Shown here one piece after another: positions 1-6,650 of a stretch of 20,339 nucleotides of DNA. The position numbers and the translations under genes are program-made. The stretch covers positions 1 through 20,339 of IMG/VR virus record IMGVR_UViG_3300027973_000263; one strand, written 5' to 3'. The stretch comes from a virus. The notes below the pieces were generated by a model, which saw only the letters and a list, made by a program, of their open reading frames with translations, did no database searches and was not told where the DNA came from. Within the stretch, counting starts at the first letter, position 1, and every line of letters starts with the position of its first letter.

Positions 1-4
1 AATA

Positions 5-1375
5 ATGTTTGGTGCTACTCCATTAAATAATATTAAAGGTAGTGACTATCCAATACCTAAATTTCAATCAGCAAATGGACAATTTGCCGCACCTGGACCA
101 CGTATTTTGTATCGTGCTGAAAATACTATTACTTTCAATATTTACAATGATGACTTTGGTAATGTGATACCATATACAATTGATTTATTTAGCCATTACA
201 CAACTGCTATTCCAACTATTGCTGATGAAGATTTAAACTTTGGTCAAGAAATTCCATTGCATTACATAAATTCTACACCTTGGAAAACATTATACGCACG
301 TTATTGGAATGATTACATTGCTGACATTTATGCTCCAGATGCGCGTATCTTAGAAGGTTTCTTTGCGTTAGACTTTGCCGACATTTATCAATTCAAATTC
401 AATGATAAAATCTTTATTAAAGATTCGTACTGGCGCATCCTTGAAATCAGCGATTATGTGGTGGGGATGCAAGATACGGTCAAAGTTAAATTGATTAAAA
501 TGGTGAGCGCGACCCCCGATTGTTTGCTGAGTCCAAAGCCAGTTATTGGTATAGATGGCAATATTATTTGGGAAGATGCAGAAGGTGAAATACAACCAGC
601 AACTGAAACGTGTTGCAATAATTATGGCTACTATTGGGTAGGTTCAGAATGCTATGCAACTCCAAGAGATGCAAAAGGTAGAGGAGGTAAACCTAAAATG
701 TTTTCAGAACTTATTACTACTCTTTCAAATATTGAAACAAGACCAGTTAATAAATCAGCATATATAGCTGATAATGCAATTGTGCAAGAAACTAATGAAA
801 GAACTTTTGTCAATGGGAATAATATTTTTGTTGGTGGTTCTAATAGTGGTAGTATTGTTAGTGGTTCAAGTAATATAGTTGTTTCTGATTTAGGAAGTGT
901 AATGGTTCTTGGAACATCAGCAAGGGCAATCAATAGAGGTGTAACCATTGGAGGGGATGGTAGTTATGCAGGTCAATACCAAAGCGGAATTCTTCAACTC
1001 AATGGATTTGGTACTTGGACAAATAGCACAACAGCAATTGATTTATTTTCAAATGGAACGGCCATAACAATGCCTGACAATTCAGTATGGTATATTAAAT
1101 TGATGATTGTTGCATCCCACGCAGACGGCACTGGTATTGATTTTGGAGTAACTGCTGAATTCAATTTCAACATTCAAAATTCAGGTGGTATCTCACTCAA
1201 AAATGTAACTTTGGTAGATACATATTCAGCAGGAATTTCAGGAGATATGGAAGTTGATATGAATATAAGCGGTTCAACTTTTAATCCAATTGTATACCTT
1301 AAAAATTCAAGCTATCCAATACCAGATGTCAACATTACAGCGCAACTAATTTACACACAATATCACTATGAATAA
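5..1375 (+). CDS. Tail/baseplate-type structural protein, probably 5'-truncated by the window edge
   Basis: The frame is already open at the window edge, so the ATG at position 5 may be internal and this may be only the C-terminal part of a longer protein. Residues 1-175 look like the end of a Bacteroidota phage baseplate/tail protein: aromatic-rich, with a conserved-looking LYARYWNDYIADIYAPDAR stretch and DSYWRILEISDY. A short Cys-containing linker follows (CC near 203, C near 217). Residues about 270-320 are rich in G, N, S and V with short periodic repeats (NNIFVGGSNSGS, NIVVSDLGSVMVLG), the pattern of a beta-helix or trimeric fibre shaft. Residues 330-456 look like a beta-sandwich fibre tip. 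It sits directly upstream of the tape-measure gene, which fits a tail-tip or fibre role. The family match is from memory; the exact virion position is inferred. Confidence 0.6.
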   Translation: MFGATPLNNIKGSDYPIPKFQSANGQFAAPGPRILYRAENTITFNIYNDDFGNVIPYTIDLFSHYTTAIPTIADEDLNFGQEIPLHYINSTPWKTLYARYWNDYIADIYAPDARILEGFFALDFADIYQFKFNDKIFIKDSYWRILEISDYVVGMQDTVKVKLIKMVSATPDCLLSPKPVIGIDGNIIWEDAEGEIQPATETCCNNYGYYWVGSECYATPRDAKGRGGKPKMFSELITTLSNIETRPVNKSAYIADNAIVQETNERTFVNGNNIFVGGSNSGSIVSGSSNIVVSDLGSVMVLGTSARAINRGVTIGGDGSYAGQYQSGILQLNGFGTWTNSTTAIDLFSNGTAITMPDNSVWYIKLMIVASHADGTGIDFGVTAEFNFNIQNSGGISLKNVTLVDTYSAGISGDMEVDMNISGSTFNPIVYLKNSSYPIPDVNITAQLIYTQYHYE

Positions 1376-1550
1376 CCCACAACAAACTTTTAAGAATATT
1401 TGCGAGATGCAAAAAATGGGCATTAAGTCAAGCCATCCATCAAGCGAAAATAAGTTACCAAATTGGCTAACCAAAGGCATCAATTATAGCATTGTTGCTA
1501 CTTTAATTATAGGCACTATTTACTTAATTAAAATGATTTTCAATGGCTGA
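1368..1550 (+). CDS. Small single-pass membrane protein
   Basis: This 60-residue protein has a polar N-terminal half and one hydrophobic helix at the C-terminus (about residues 40-58, YSIVATLIIGTIYLIKMIF). No signal peptide is visible. The start overlaps the end of the upstream structural gene by 8 nt, and the stop overlaps the start of the tape-measure gene by 8 nt. Such overlaps imply translational coupling and argue that the gene is real despite its size. I do not recognise a family. Its place inside the tail module suggests a small structural or assembly protein. Confidence 0.65.
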   Translation: MNNPQQTFKNICEMQKMGIKSSHPSSENKLPNWLTKGINYSIVATLIIGTIYLIKMIFNG

Positions 1551-3282
1551 CAATAATGTGGTAATAACGGTAGACGTACAAGGTAACGCGACCGAGAAAA
1601 CTCAATCATTAAGGGCGCAAATGAAGGCGCTCCGTGATGAGTTGGGAAGGTTACCCGAAGGCACGGCGGAATACAACAAAGTAGCAAAAGAACTTGGTCA
1701 ATTGACTGATAAAGTTGGTGACTTGGGTAAGGAGGTAAACACCTTAGCAGGCGATCCACTAGAGCGATTGAACAACTCCTTTGGTATGATTGGCTCATCC
1801 ATTATGTCATTGGATTTTGGTGGTGCAATTACAGGTCTTCAAGGAATGTCCTCTGCCATTTCAGATGTAAAGATGGATGATATCATTGGAGGTATTAAAG
1901 GTCTTGGGCAATCGTTTCTTGATTTGGGCAAAGCCTTATTGAATAATCCAATTTTTTTAACAGCTACTATTCTAACTGCTATTGGTGTTGCGTTGTATGA
2001 GTATGGTCAAACAATGCCATTTGTAACTGATGAAACAAAGCAATTAGCAGCAGCCACAAAAGAGGCAACAGATGCAAGTATTGGTGCATTGAAAGCATTT
2101 GATTTGGAGGAAAGAAAGTTACGTGCATTGGGTGTTGCTGAAAAAGAAATTATTGCTATACGTAGAGAGAAAACAAAGCAAGTTATCAATGATTCAAAAA
2201 AGCAACTTGAAGCGGAATTAAAAATATTACAAGAGCAGGAAGCATCTCAAAAAAGTTCATCTGAAAGACAAGCTAAATACATACTTGGAGGTCAAGCCTT
2301 AATTGGTATAGCATTGGAAAAGAGTGGTGAGTTATTTGGATTGGTGGCCAGTAAAGAAAAAGTAGAAGAACAAAAGAAAAATATTGACGACTTAAAAAAT
2401 AAAATTGCTGAGTATGAGGTACAGATTCTTGAATTGAATAAGAAGGAAACTGACCTAATAACAAAGCAACAAACTAAATCTACTGAAAGAGTAAAGCAAG
2501 AAGAAAAGAATTTAATTGATAGGAAGAAACTTACTGAAAAATATTTGAGGGAGGAGAGTGATGTGGTCTTTATGGAGGAAGAAAAGAAATCACTTACTGA
2601 AATTGATTTTGAAAATAAAAGACAAGAAAATGCACGAATAGCAGCGGTACAATTAGGTGAAATCAAAACTCAATATGCGAGTGAATATGCAAAAAAACAA
2701 GCGCAAATTGAGTTAGAAGAAGCGGACAAATCTTCTGCTCAAAAATTAGCAGCTGAACAAGCCTATCAAGCGGCAAAATTACAAATTGCTCAACAAGCAT
2801 TTGGTGCATTGATGGACTTAAATTCATTCCTTACTGATAGTGGTTTGGTTAATGCTAAAAAGTCTTTCCAAATAAATAAGGCCTTAGGTATAGCACAAGC
2901 ATCCATCGCAACTTATGAAGGTGCTGCCAACGCATTTACAACAGCTTCAAAGTCTCCTATTGCTATTGCCTTTCCGGGTTATCCTGCAGTGATGGCAGGG
3001 GTAGCAGTTGCAGCAGGTTTGGCAAAGGTTGCTAAAATAGCAGCGACTAAATTTAATCCAGGTTCAACTACACCTCCTTCACCAAGTGGGGGTGGTGGTG
3101 GTGGCGGTGGTGGTGTGGGTTCGGGTGGTGGTTCAACATCTGCTCCTGCATTGGATTTATCATTCCTAAACAATAAACAAACCAAAGCGCAACCGATACA
3201 ATCGTACGTTTTAGCTACTAACGTAACATCGGCGCAAGATGCACAACAGAAGATTTTAGACCAATCAAAACTAATAAAATAA
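1543..3282 (+). CDS. Tail tape-measure-like protein (short)
   Basis: This 579-residue protein has the layout of a tape measure. The N-terminal region (about 15-70) is helical and polar with heptad-like Leu spacing. A hydrophobic segment lies near 130-152 (NNPIFLTATILTAIGVALY). Long charged coiled-coil stretches rich in E, K and Q run from about 165 to 420. A second hydrophobic patch lies near 470-505 (AVMAGVAVAAGLAKVAKIAA), followed by a Gly-rich run near 515-535 encoded by GGT/GGG repeats (3088-3137). Tape measures set tail length during assembly and often carry hydrophobic segments for DNA ejection. At 579 residues it is short, so if it spans the tail the tail should be short for a siphophage. 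Coupling to the gene at 1368 and the tail-like upstream gene support the call. Confidence 0.75.
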   Translation: MADNNVVITVDVQGNATEKTQSLRAQMKALRDELGRLPEGTAEYNKVAKELGQLTDKVGDLGKEVNTLAGDPLERLNNSFGMIGSSIMSLDFGGAITGLQGMSSAISDVKMDDIIGGIKGLGQSFLDLGKALLNNPIFLTATILTAIGVALYEYGQTMPFVTDETKQLAAATKEATDASIGALKAFDLEERKLRALGVAEKEIIAIRREKTKQVINDSKKQLEAELKILQEQEASQKSSSERQAKYILGGQALIGIALEKSGELFGLVASKEKVEEQKKNIDDLKNKIAEYEVQILELNKKETDLITKQQTKSTERVKQEEKNLIDRKKLTEKYLREESDVVFMEEEKKSLTEIDFENKRQENARIAAVQLGEIKTQYASEYAKKQAQIELEEADKSSAQKLAAEQAYQAAKLQIAQQAFGALMDLNSFLTDSGLVNAKKSFQINKALGIAQASIATYEGAANAFTTASKSPIAIAFPGYPAVMAGVAVAAGLAKVAKIAATKFNPGSTTPPSPSGGGGGGGGGVGSGGGSTSAPALDLSFLNNKQTKAQPIQSYVLATNVTSAQDAQQKILDQSKLIK

Positions 3283-3283
3283 A

Positions 3284-3880
3284 ATGAAAGAAGAAGAAGT
3301 AAAAGTCATTGAGTACACCATTGATGACAGTGGATACCTTGGAGTTCACGCAATGAGCCTTGTTGAAAATCCTGCTATTGAAGTGGATTTTGTAGCACTA
3401 TCCAAAACTCGCAAACAACAACAAGCTGCGGTTGAAGAAGGTGAGCGTAAAATGGTATACGGCGCAGTGATGCTACCTGAACAATTGATATACCGAGTTG
3501 ATACCGCAGGCCGTGAGTACTACTGCAAATATTCAAAGGAGACAATCAACAAGATAGCGCAGGAATATCTAAAAAGAAATATGCATCACAATAGCAACCT
3601 TGAGCACGAGATACCAGTTGCAGGTTGCACCGTTGTTGAGTCGTGGATTACAGAAGGACAATTTGACAAAAGTCAAAACTTTGGATTCTCCTTCCCGGAA
3701 GGAACGTGGTGTATTGGAATGAAGATTGATAACGATGAGGTTTGGCAATCCATTAAGCAAGGAGATGTTAAAGGCTTTTCACTTGAAGGATTCTTTACTG
3801 AGATTAGTGATGAATATATGACGCAGCAGGAAATCGAAAAGATAATGAGAGAACTTGAAAACGAGTTAAGCGGATTGTAA
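3284..3880 (+). CDS. XkdF-like prohead maturation protease
   Basis: The 198-residue protein resembles the XkdF-like putative serine protease family (peptidase S78-type), which trims scaffold and capsid proteins during head maturation. Visible marks are a mid-protein helix followed by NSNLEHE (His108, likely catalytic), VVESWI (118-122), the FPEGTWCIGMKI strand region (137-148), and KGFSLEGF (163-170, with Ser166 as likely nucleophile). The N-terminus has the SLVENPAIEVDFVAL segment often seen before this domain in Bacteroidota phages. The gene starts one base after the tape-measure stop and is followed by a hairpin-rich gap, then scaffold-like and capsid genes. That neighbourhood supports the assignment. 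The catalytic residues are inferred from family pattern. Confidence 0.8.
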   Translation: MKEEEVKVIEYTIDDSGYLGVHAMSLVENPAIEVDFVALSKTRKQQQAAVEEGERKMVYGAVMLPEQLIYRVDTAGREYYCKYSKETINKIAQEYLKRNMHHNSNLEHEIPVAGCTVVESWITEGQFDKSQNFGFSFPEGTWCIGMKIDNDEVWQSIKQGDVKGFSLEGFFTEISDEYMTQQEIEKIMRELENELSGL

Positions 3881-3883
3881 TGT

Positions 3884-3944
3884 ACTCGTTCAGCATACCG
3901 TAAGATCTGCTAGCGAGTCAATTTATTACACCAGTGCAGGTGTA
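3884..3944 (+). promoter_or_regulatory. Two tandem hairpins after the protease gene
   Basis: Hairpin one pairs ACTCGTT-AGCA (3884-3895, one bulged C) with TGCT-AG-CGAGT (3908-3918), about 11 pairs including one G-U. Hairpin two pairs TACACC (3927-3932) with GGTGTA (3939-3944) around a 6-nt loop. They begin three bases after the protease stop codon and precede the stronger hairpin at 3961-3986. They could protect or process the mRNA 3' end. No ORF of note covers them, and no TAnnTTTG box is seen in this gap. Confidence 0.4.
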
Positions 3945-3960
3945 TTGTTTACCCGACAAA

Positions 3961-3986
3961 AAAGCCCTCCACGTTTGGGGGGCTTT
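3961..3986. terminator. Intrinsic terminator-like hairpin, stronger on the minus strand
   Basis: AAAGCCCTCC (3961-3970) pairs with GGGGGGCTTT (3977-3986) around the 6-nt loop ACGTTT, a 10-pair stem with one G-U wobble. On the plus strand the stem is followed by CTCGTTG, a poor U tract. On the minus strand it is followed by TTTTTTGT, a good one. It separates the tape-measure/protease transcript from the scaffold/capsid genes. The rest of the gap to 4080 is AT-rich, with a small AGTAG/CTACT inverted repeat near 4035-4052 and an A-rich leader before the next ATG. Confidence 0.6.
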
Positions 3987-4080
3987 CTCGTTGAAACAAC
4001 TAAACAAACTTAAACAAAAACTATGCTGGAACAAAAGTAGGTGTTTTGCTACTAATAGGTAGAAAAATAAAAAAGTAAAT

Positions 4081-4665
4081 ATGAACAAAGTAACAGAAAT
4101 TGTTTCTAAGTACGCAGATAGATTGAAGGCATTTGGCATCCAATTGTCTGCTGAAGGAGAAATAACAAAAGAGGCACAGATGGCAATGGCTATTCTTGCC
4201 GATGGCACAGAGGTTTACTCTCCAAATGCTGAATTCGCTGTTGGTAGCGAGTTATTCGTAATGGATGCAGACGGCAATCCAGTACCTGCTCCCGATGGTG
4301 AGCATACAACTGCCGAAGGCAAAGTAATCGTTGTAAGCGGTGGAGTAATCGCTGAGATTAAAGAGCCAATGATGGAAGAAGAATCTGCTCCAGTTGCAGA
4401 AGAACAAGCTGCATTTGATGGTGTTAGCCGTGAAGAATTCGAGTCAACAATCAACTCTTTGGTTGAGGCATTTGAAGCTAAGATTGCGTCATTGAATGCT
4501 GAGAAAGAAACTCTTTCTGCAACCATTCAAAAGATGGCAAAGCAACCTGCTACAGATAGCGTAAAGAAGTCAGTTGCAGTTGCTCAAAGCGCACCTCTTG
4601 ACTTGGCTAAAATGGATTCTAAAAATAGAATCTTCTCAATCATAAATAAATACAATCAAAAATAA
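4081..4665 (+). CDS. Scaffold-like head assembly protein
   Basis: The 194-residue protein lies between the prohead protease and major capsid genes, the usual place for a scaffold. Residues 1-33 are helical. Residues about 37-95 form a beta-rich module with LADGTEV, FVMDADGNPVPAPDGEH and GKVIVVSGGVIAEI, recurrent in Bacteroidota phage structural proteins. Residues 95-165 are acidic and then coiled-coil (EEFESTINSLVEAFEAKIAS), as expected of a scaffold core. The C-terminus (174-194) is short and basic, a typical capsid-binding end for scaffolds. An A-rich leader (AAAAATAAAAAAG) precedes the ATG, as usual in Bacteroidota. The scaffold role is inferred from position and composition; an internal or decorating head protein is the alternative. 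Confidence 0.65.
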   Translation: MNKVTEIVSKYADRLKAFGIQLSAEGEITKEAQMAMAILADGTEVYSPNAEFAVGSELFVMDADGNPVPAPDGEHTTAEGKVIVVSGGVIAEIKEPMMEEESAPVAEEQAAFDGVSREEFESTINSLVEAFEAKIASLNAEKETLSATIQKMAKQPATDSVKKSVAVAQSAPLDLAKMDSKNRIFSIINKYNQK

Positions 4666-4677
4666 AAAAAGAAAAAA

Positions 4678-5607
4678 ATGGCTGATTCATTATCAATCAA
4701 CAGTTCAACCTACGCGGGTGAATTAGCGTTGCCATACATCAACGCGGCTATCTTATCAGGAGATACTTTAGCTAAAAATTATGTAACTCTTAAAGAGGGT
4801 ATTAAGTACAAGGCAGTGATGAAGAAGTTGTCCAATGCGGCATCTTTGGTACAAGCTGCATCTTGCGACTTTTCACAAGCTGGAGACTTGCAATTGGATG
4901 AGTCAGTATTGACTGTATCAGATTTGAAGGTTAACTTGGAATTGTGCAAAGCTGAATTTGCACGTGACTGGGAGGCATCTCAAACAGGTCGTGGATTTAT
5001 CAACGATGTAGTTCCTGCAAACTTCTCTGATTTCTTGATCGGTTATGCTGCTGCTAAAGTTGCTGAAAACATTGAGTATACAATTTGGCAAGGTAACATC
5101 ACTGCTGGTTCTACTTATCCGGCTTTCAACGGATTTCAGAAAACTATTAATGTAAATTCTACTTACTATCGTAATAGTTGGACTGCAGGTGCTATGGCAG
5201 TTGGTACTGTAATTGCTAATTTAAACCAAGTAATTAATAACTTACCAGTTGCATTGATCGGGTCATCTGAAACTAAATTGTATATGAACCGTGCAACTGC
5301 TCAATTCTATCGTCAAGCTGTTAGCGCATTGGGTTACGCTAATTTGTACCAAGCCAGTGACGAATTCAACTTGCAGTTCAATGGTTACGACATTTATGTT
5401 TGTCCAGGTATCAGCAACGGAACAGTAATCGCAGCACAACCATCTAATTTGTTTGTTGGTGTTGATGCAAATTCTGACTTTGCTGAAGTACGAGTTGTAG
5501 ATATGACTTTGACCGATGCATCTGATAACGTACGTATGGCTATGAGATTCCGTGTAGGAGTTCAAGTCGGTGTATTGGGTGACGTTGTTTATTGCTACAA
5601 CGCTTAA
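4678..5607 (+). CDS. Major capsid protein
   Basis: The 309-residue protein matches the Bacteroidota phage major capsid type, expected to have an HK97 fold. Recognisable segments are the N-terminal helical arm with LPYINAAILSGDTLAKNYVTLKEGIKYK, split here only as a landmark at residues 18-45, then LTVSDLKVNLELCKAEFARD (78-97), AAKVAENIEYTIWQGN (125-140), and a C-terminal beta domain ending GVQVGVLGDVVYCY. Length is normal for the family. It follows the scaffold-like gene by 12 nt of A-rich leader and is followed by a strong intrinsic terminator, which suits a highly expressed structural gene. No truncation or missing domain is seen. Confidence 0.85.
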   Translation: MADSLSINSSTYAGELALPYINAAILSGDTLAKNYVTLKEGIKYKAVMKKLSNAASLVQAASCDFSQAGDLQLDESVLTVSDLKVNLELCKAEFARDWEASQTGRGFINDVVPANFSDFLIGYAAAKVAENIEYTIWQGNITAGSTYPAFNGFQKTINVNSTYYRNSWTAGAMAVGTVIANLNQVINNLPVALIGSSETKLYMNRATAQFYRQAVSALGYANLYQASDEFNLQFNGYDIYVCPGISNGTVIAAQPSNLFVGVDANSDFAEVRVVDMTLTDASDNVRMAMRFRVGVQVGVLGDVVYCYNA

Positions 5608-5627
5608 TTAATTAACCACAAGTAAAT

Positions 5628-5661
5628 GGGAAGGTGGTTAGTTCTACCTTCCCTTTATTTT
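5628..5661 (+). terminator. Intrinsic terminator after the capsid gene
   Basis: GGGAAGGT (5628-5635) pairs perfectly with ACCTTCCC (5646-5653) around a 10-nt loop, and is followed by TTTATTTT. It lies 21 nt after the capsid stop codon. It should end or attenuate the capsid transcript before the tail-tube-like gene. Confidence 0.8.
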
Positions 5662-5687
5662 AATAACTATAAAAAAAATATAAAATT

Positions 5688-6230
5688 ATGGCTTGTGAAT
5701 TAACCGCAGGATTTCAATTAGATTGTAAAGATACAATCGGAGGAATCAAAGCAATATACTTGCAACAACACTCTCTTTTTTTGAGTGGAGTAACCATTGA
5801 TGCAGGAAGCGAAGAAGTAAGCGCATTGCCTGAGGAAGATGTATATAAATACATTTGTCCAAAGCATACTGGTAGCTTCACCGAAGAAGTAGCATCCAGC
5901 GTTGAGAATGGAACTATTTTCTATACTCAGACTGTAACCGCTACATTCTTTAAGTTGACTGCGCCACGCAGAAAGGAATTGGAATTAGTTGCAAAGAATC
6001 GTTTGGTTGTTTTTGTACAAGATAACAATGATAATATCTGGATGGTAGGTCGTATGGATGGTGCTGAAGTGACTGCAATGACTACCGCAACTGGAGTTGC
6101 TAAAGGTGACCTTAACGGATATACAATTACCTTCACTGCTGAAGAGGCACACAAAGCGTATCGTTTGGAATCGTTTACAAACAATCCATTCGATAACTTT
6201 GATGTTACTGTTGTAAACCCAACTATTTAA
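5688..6230 (+). CDS. Tail-tube-like structural protein
   Basis: The 180-residue protein belongs to a recurrent Bacteroidota phage family recognised by its opening (MACELTAGFQLDCKDTIGGI), the central block VENGTIFYTQTVTATFFKL (72-90) and the LVVFVQDNNDNIWMVG (104-119) plus DLNGYTITFTAEE (140-152) blocks. The predicted fold is an all-beta tube-type domain. Position between the capsid and the portal block is consistent with a major tail or tube protein, but a head-tail joining role is possible. The ATG has an A-rich leader (ATAAAAAAAATATAAAATT). The family is recognised from memory; the tube function is an inference. Confidence 0.65.
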   Translation: MACELTAGFQLDCKDTIGGIKAIYLQQHSLFLSGVTIDAGSEEVSALPEEDVYKYICPKHTGSFTEEVASSVENGTIFYTQTVTATFFKLTAPRRKELELVAKNRLVVFVQDNNDNIWMVGRMDGAEVTAMTTATGVAKGDLNGYTITFTAEEAHKAYRLESFTNNPFDNFDVTVVNPTI

Positions 6231-6239
6231 TTAACTTTG
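6211..6239 (+). promoter_or_regulatory. Candidate Bacteroidota promoter before the 134-aa gene
   Basis: TAACTTTG (6232-6239) matches the TAnnTTTG minus-7 box, and a TTG lies at 6211-6213 with an 18-nt spacer, inside the 17-23 nt range. Transcription would start near or just before the GTG at 6246, implying an almost leaderless mRNA. The -33 half overlaps the upstream coding sequence, so this could be chance. Confidence 0.35.
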
Positions 6240-6245
6240 TAGGTA

Positions 6246-6650
6246 GTGAATTATCTGCAAACTAATACCGCCTCGCAAACCCTCCTTCTCTCTTTAGAGG
6301 AGGGGGTTTTGCTTTTACCTCCATTTACCGATTACTTACTTGTGATTCAAAATGAAATCACACTACAACTCTTTCCGGTCATTCCTATTTTAATTGATAG
6401 CAATGAGCGCATCACAACTTTGAGTATCAACACTGATACAGATGAGCCTGAGGAAGGATGCGTTTTAATTACTCAAAGTGGTCGTTACAATTATATTATT
6501 TACGGTCAAAATTCTAATAGCAATCTTGATCCTGAGGATGCTGTTGTAGTTGGAGAATTGAAGCGTGGATTCATTGAATTCACAGCACTTACCGAGTACT
6601 TTGACCAACCGAACCTAACCATACCTAACGATATCGAATACAATGGCTAA
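6246..6650 (+). CDS. Conserved Bacteroidota phage small structural protein (GTG start)
   Basis: The 134-residue protein starts at GTG. No in-frame ATG exists near the start, and the opening NYLQTNTASQTLLLSLEEG matches the N-terminus I associate with this family, so GTG is preferred. The body has a beta-rich pattern with LVIQNEITLQ, GRYNYIIYGQNS (79-90) and DPEDAVVVGELKRG (95-108). It ends in IPNDIEYNG and overlaps the portal start by 8 nt. It lies between the tail-tube-like and portal genes, so a virion component or head-tail adaptor is likely; the function is not known to me. A terminator-like hairpin (6278-6310) lies inside its first codons. Confidence 0.65.
   Translation: MNYLQTNTASQTLLLSLEEGVLLLPPFTDYLLVIQNEITLQLFPVIPILIDSNERITTLSINTDTDEPEEGCVLITQSGRYNYIIYGQNSNSNLDPEDAVVVGELKRGFIEFTALTEYFDQPNLTIPNDIEYNG

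Noticed and set aside
2292-2666. 124-codon minus-strand frame opposite the tape-measure gene
   Set aside because: It is Ser/Phe-rich text, as expected antisense to Lys/Glu-rich coiled-coil codons, without a promoter or homologous pattern.
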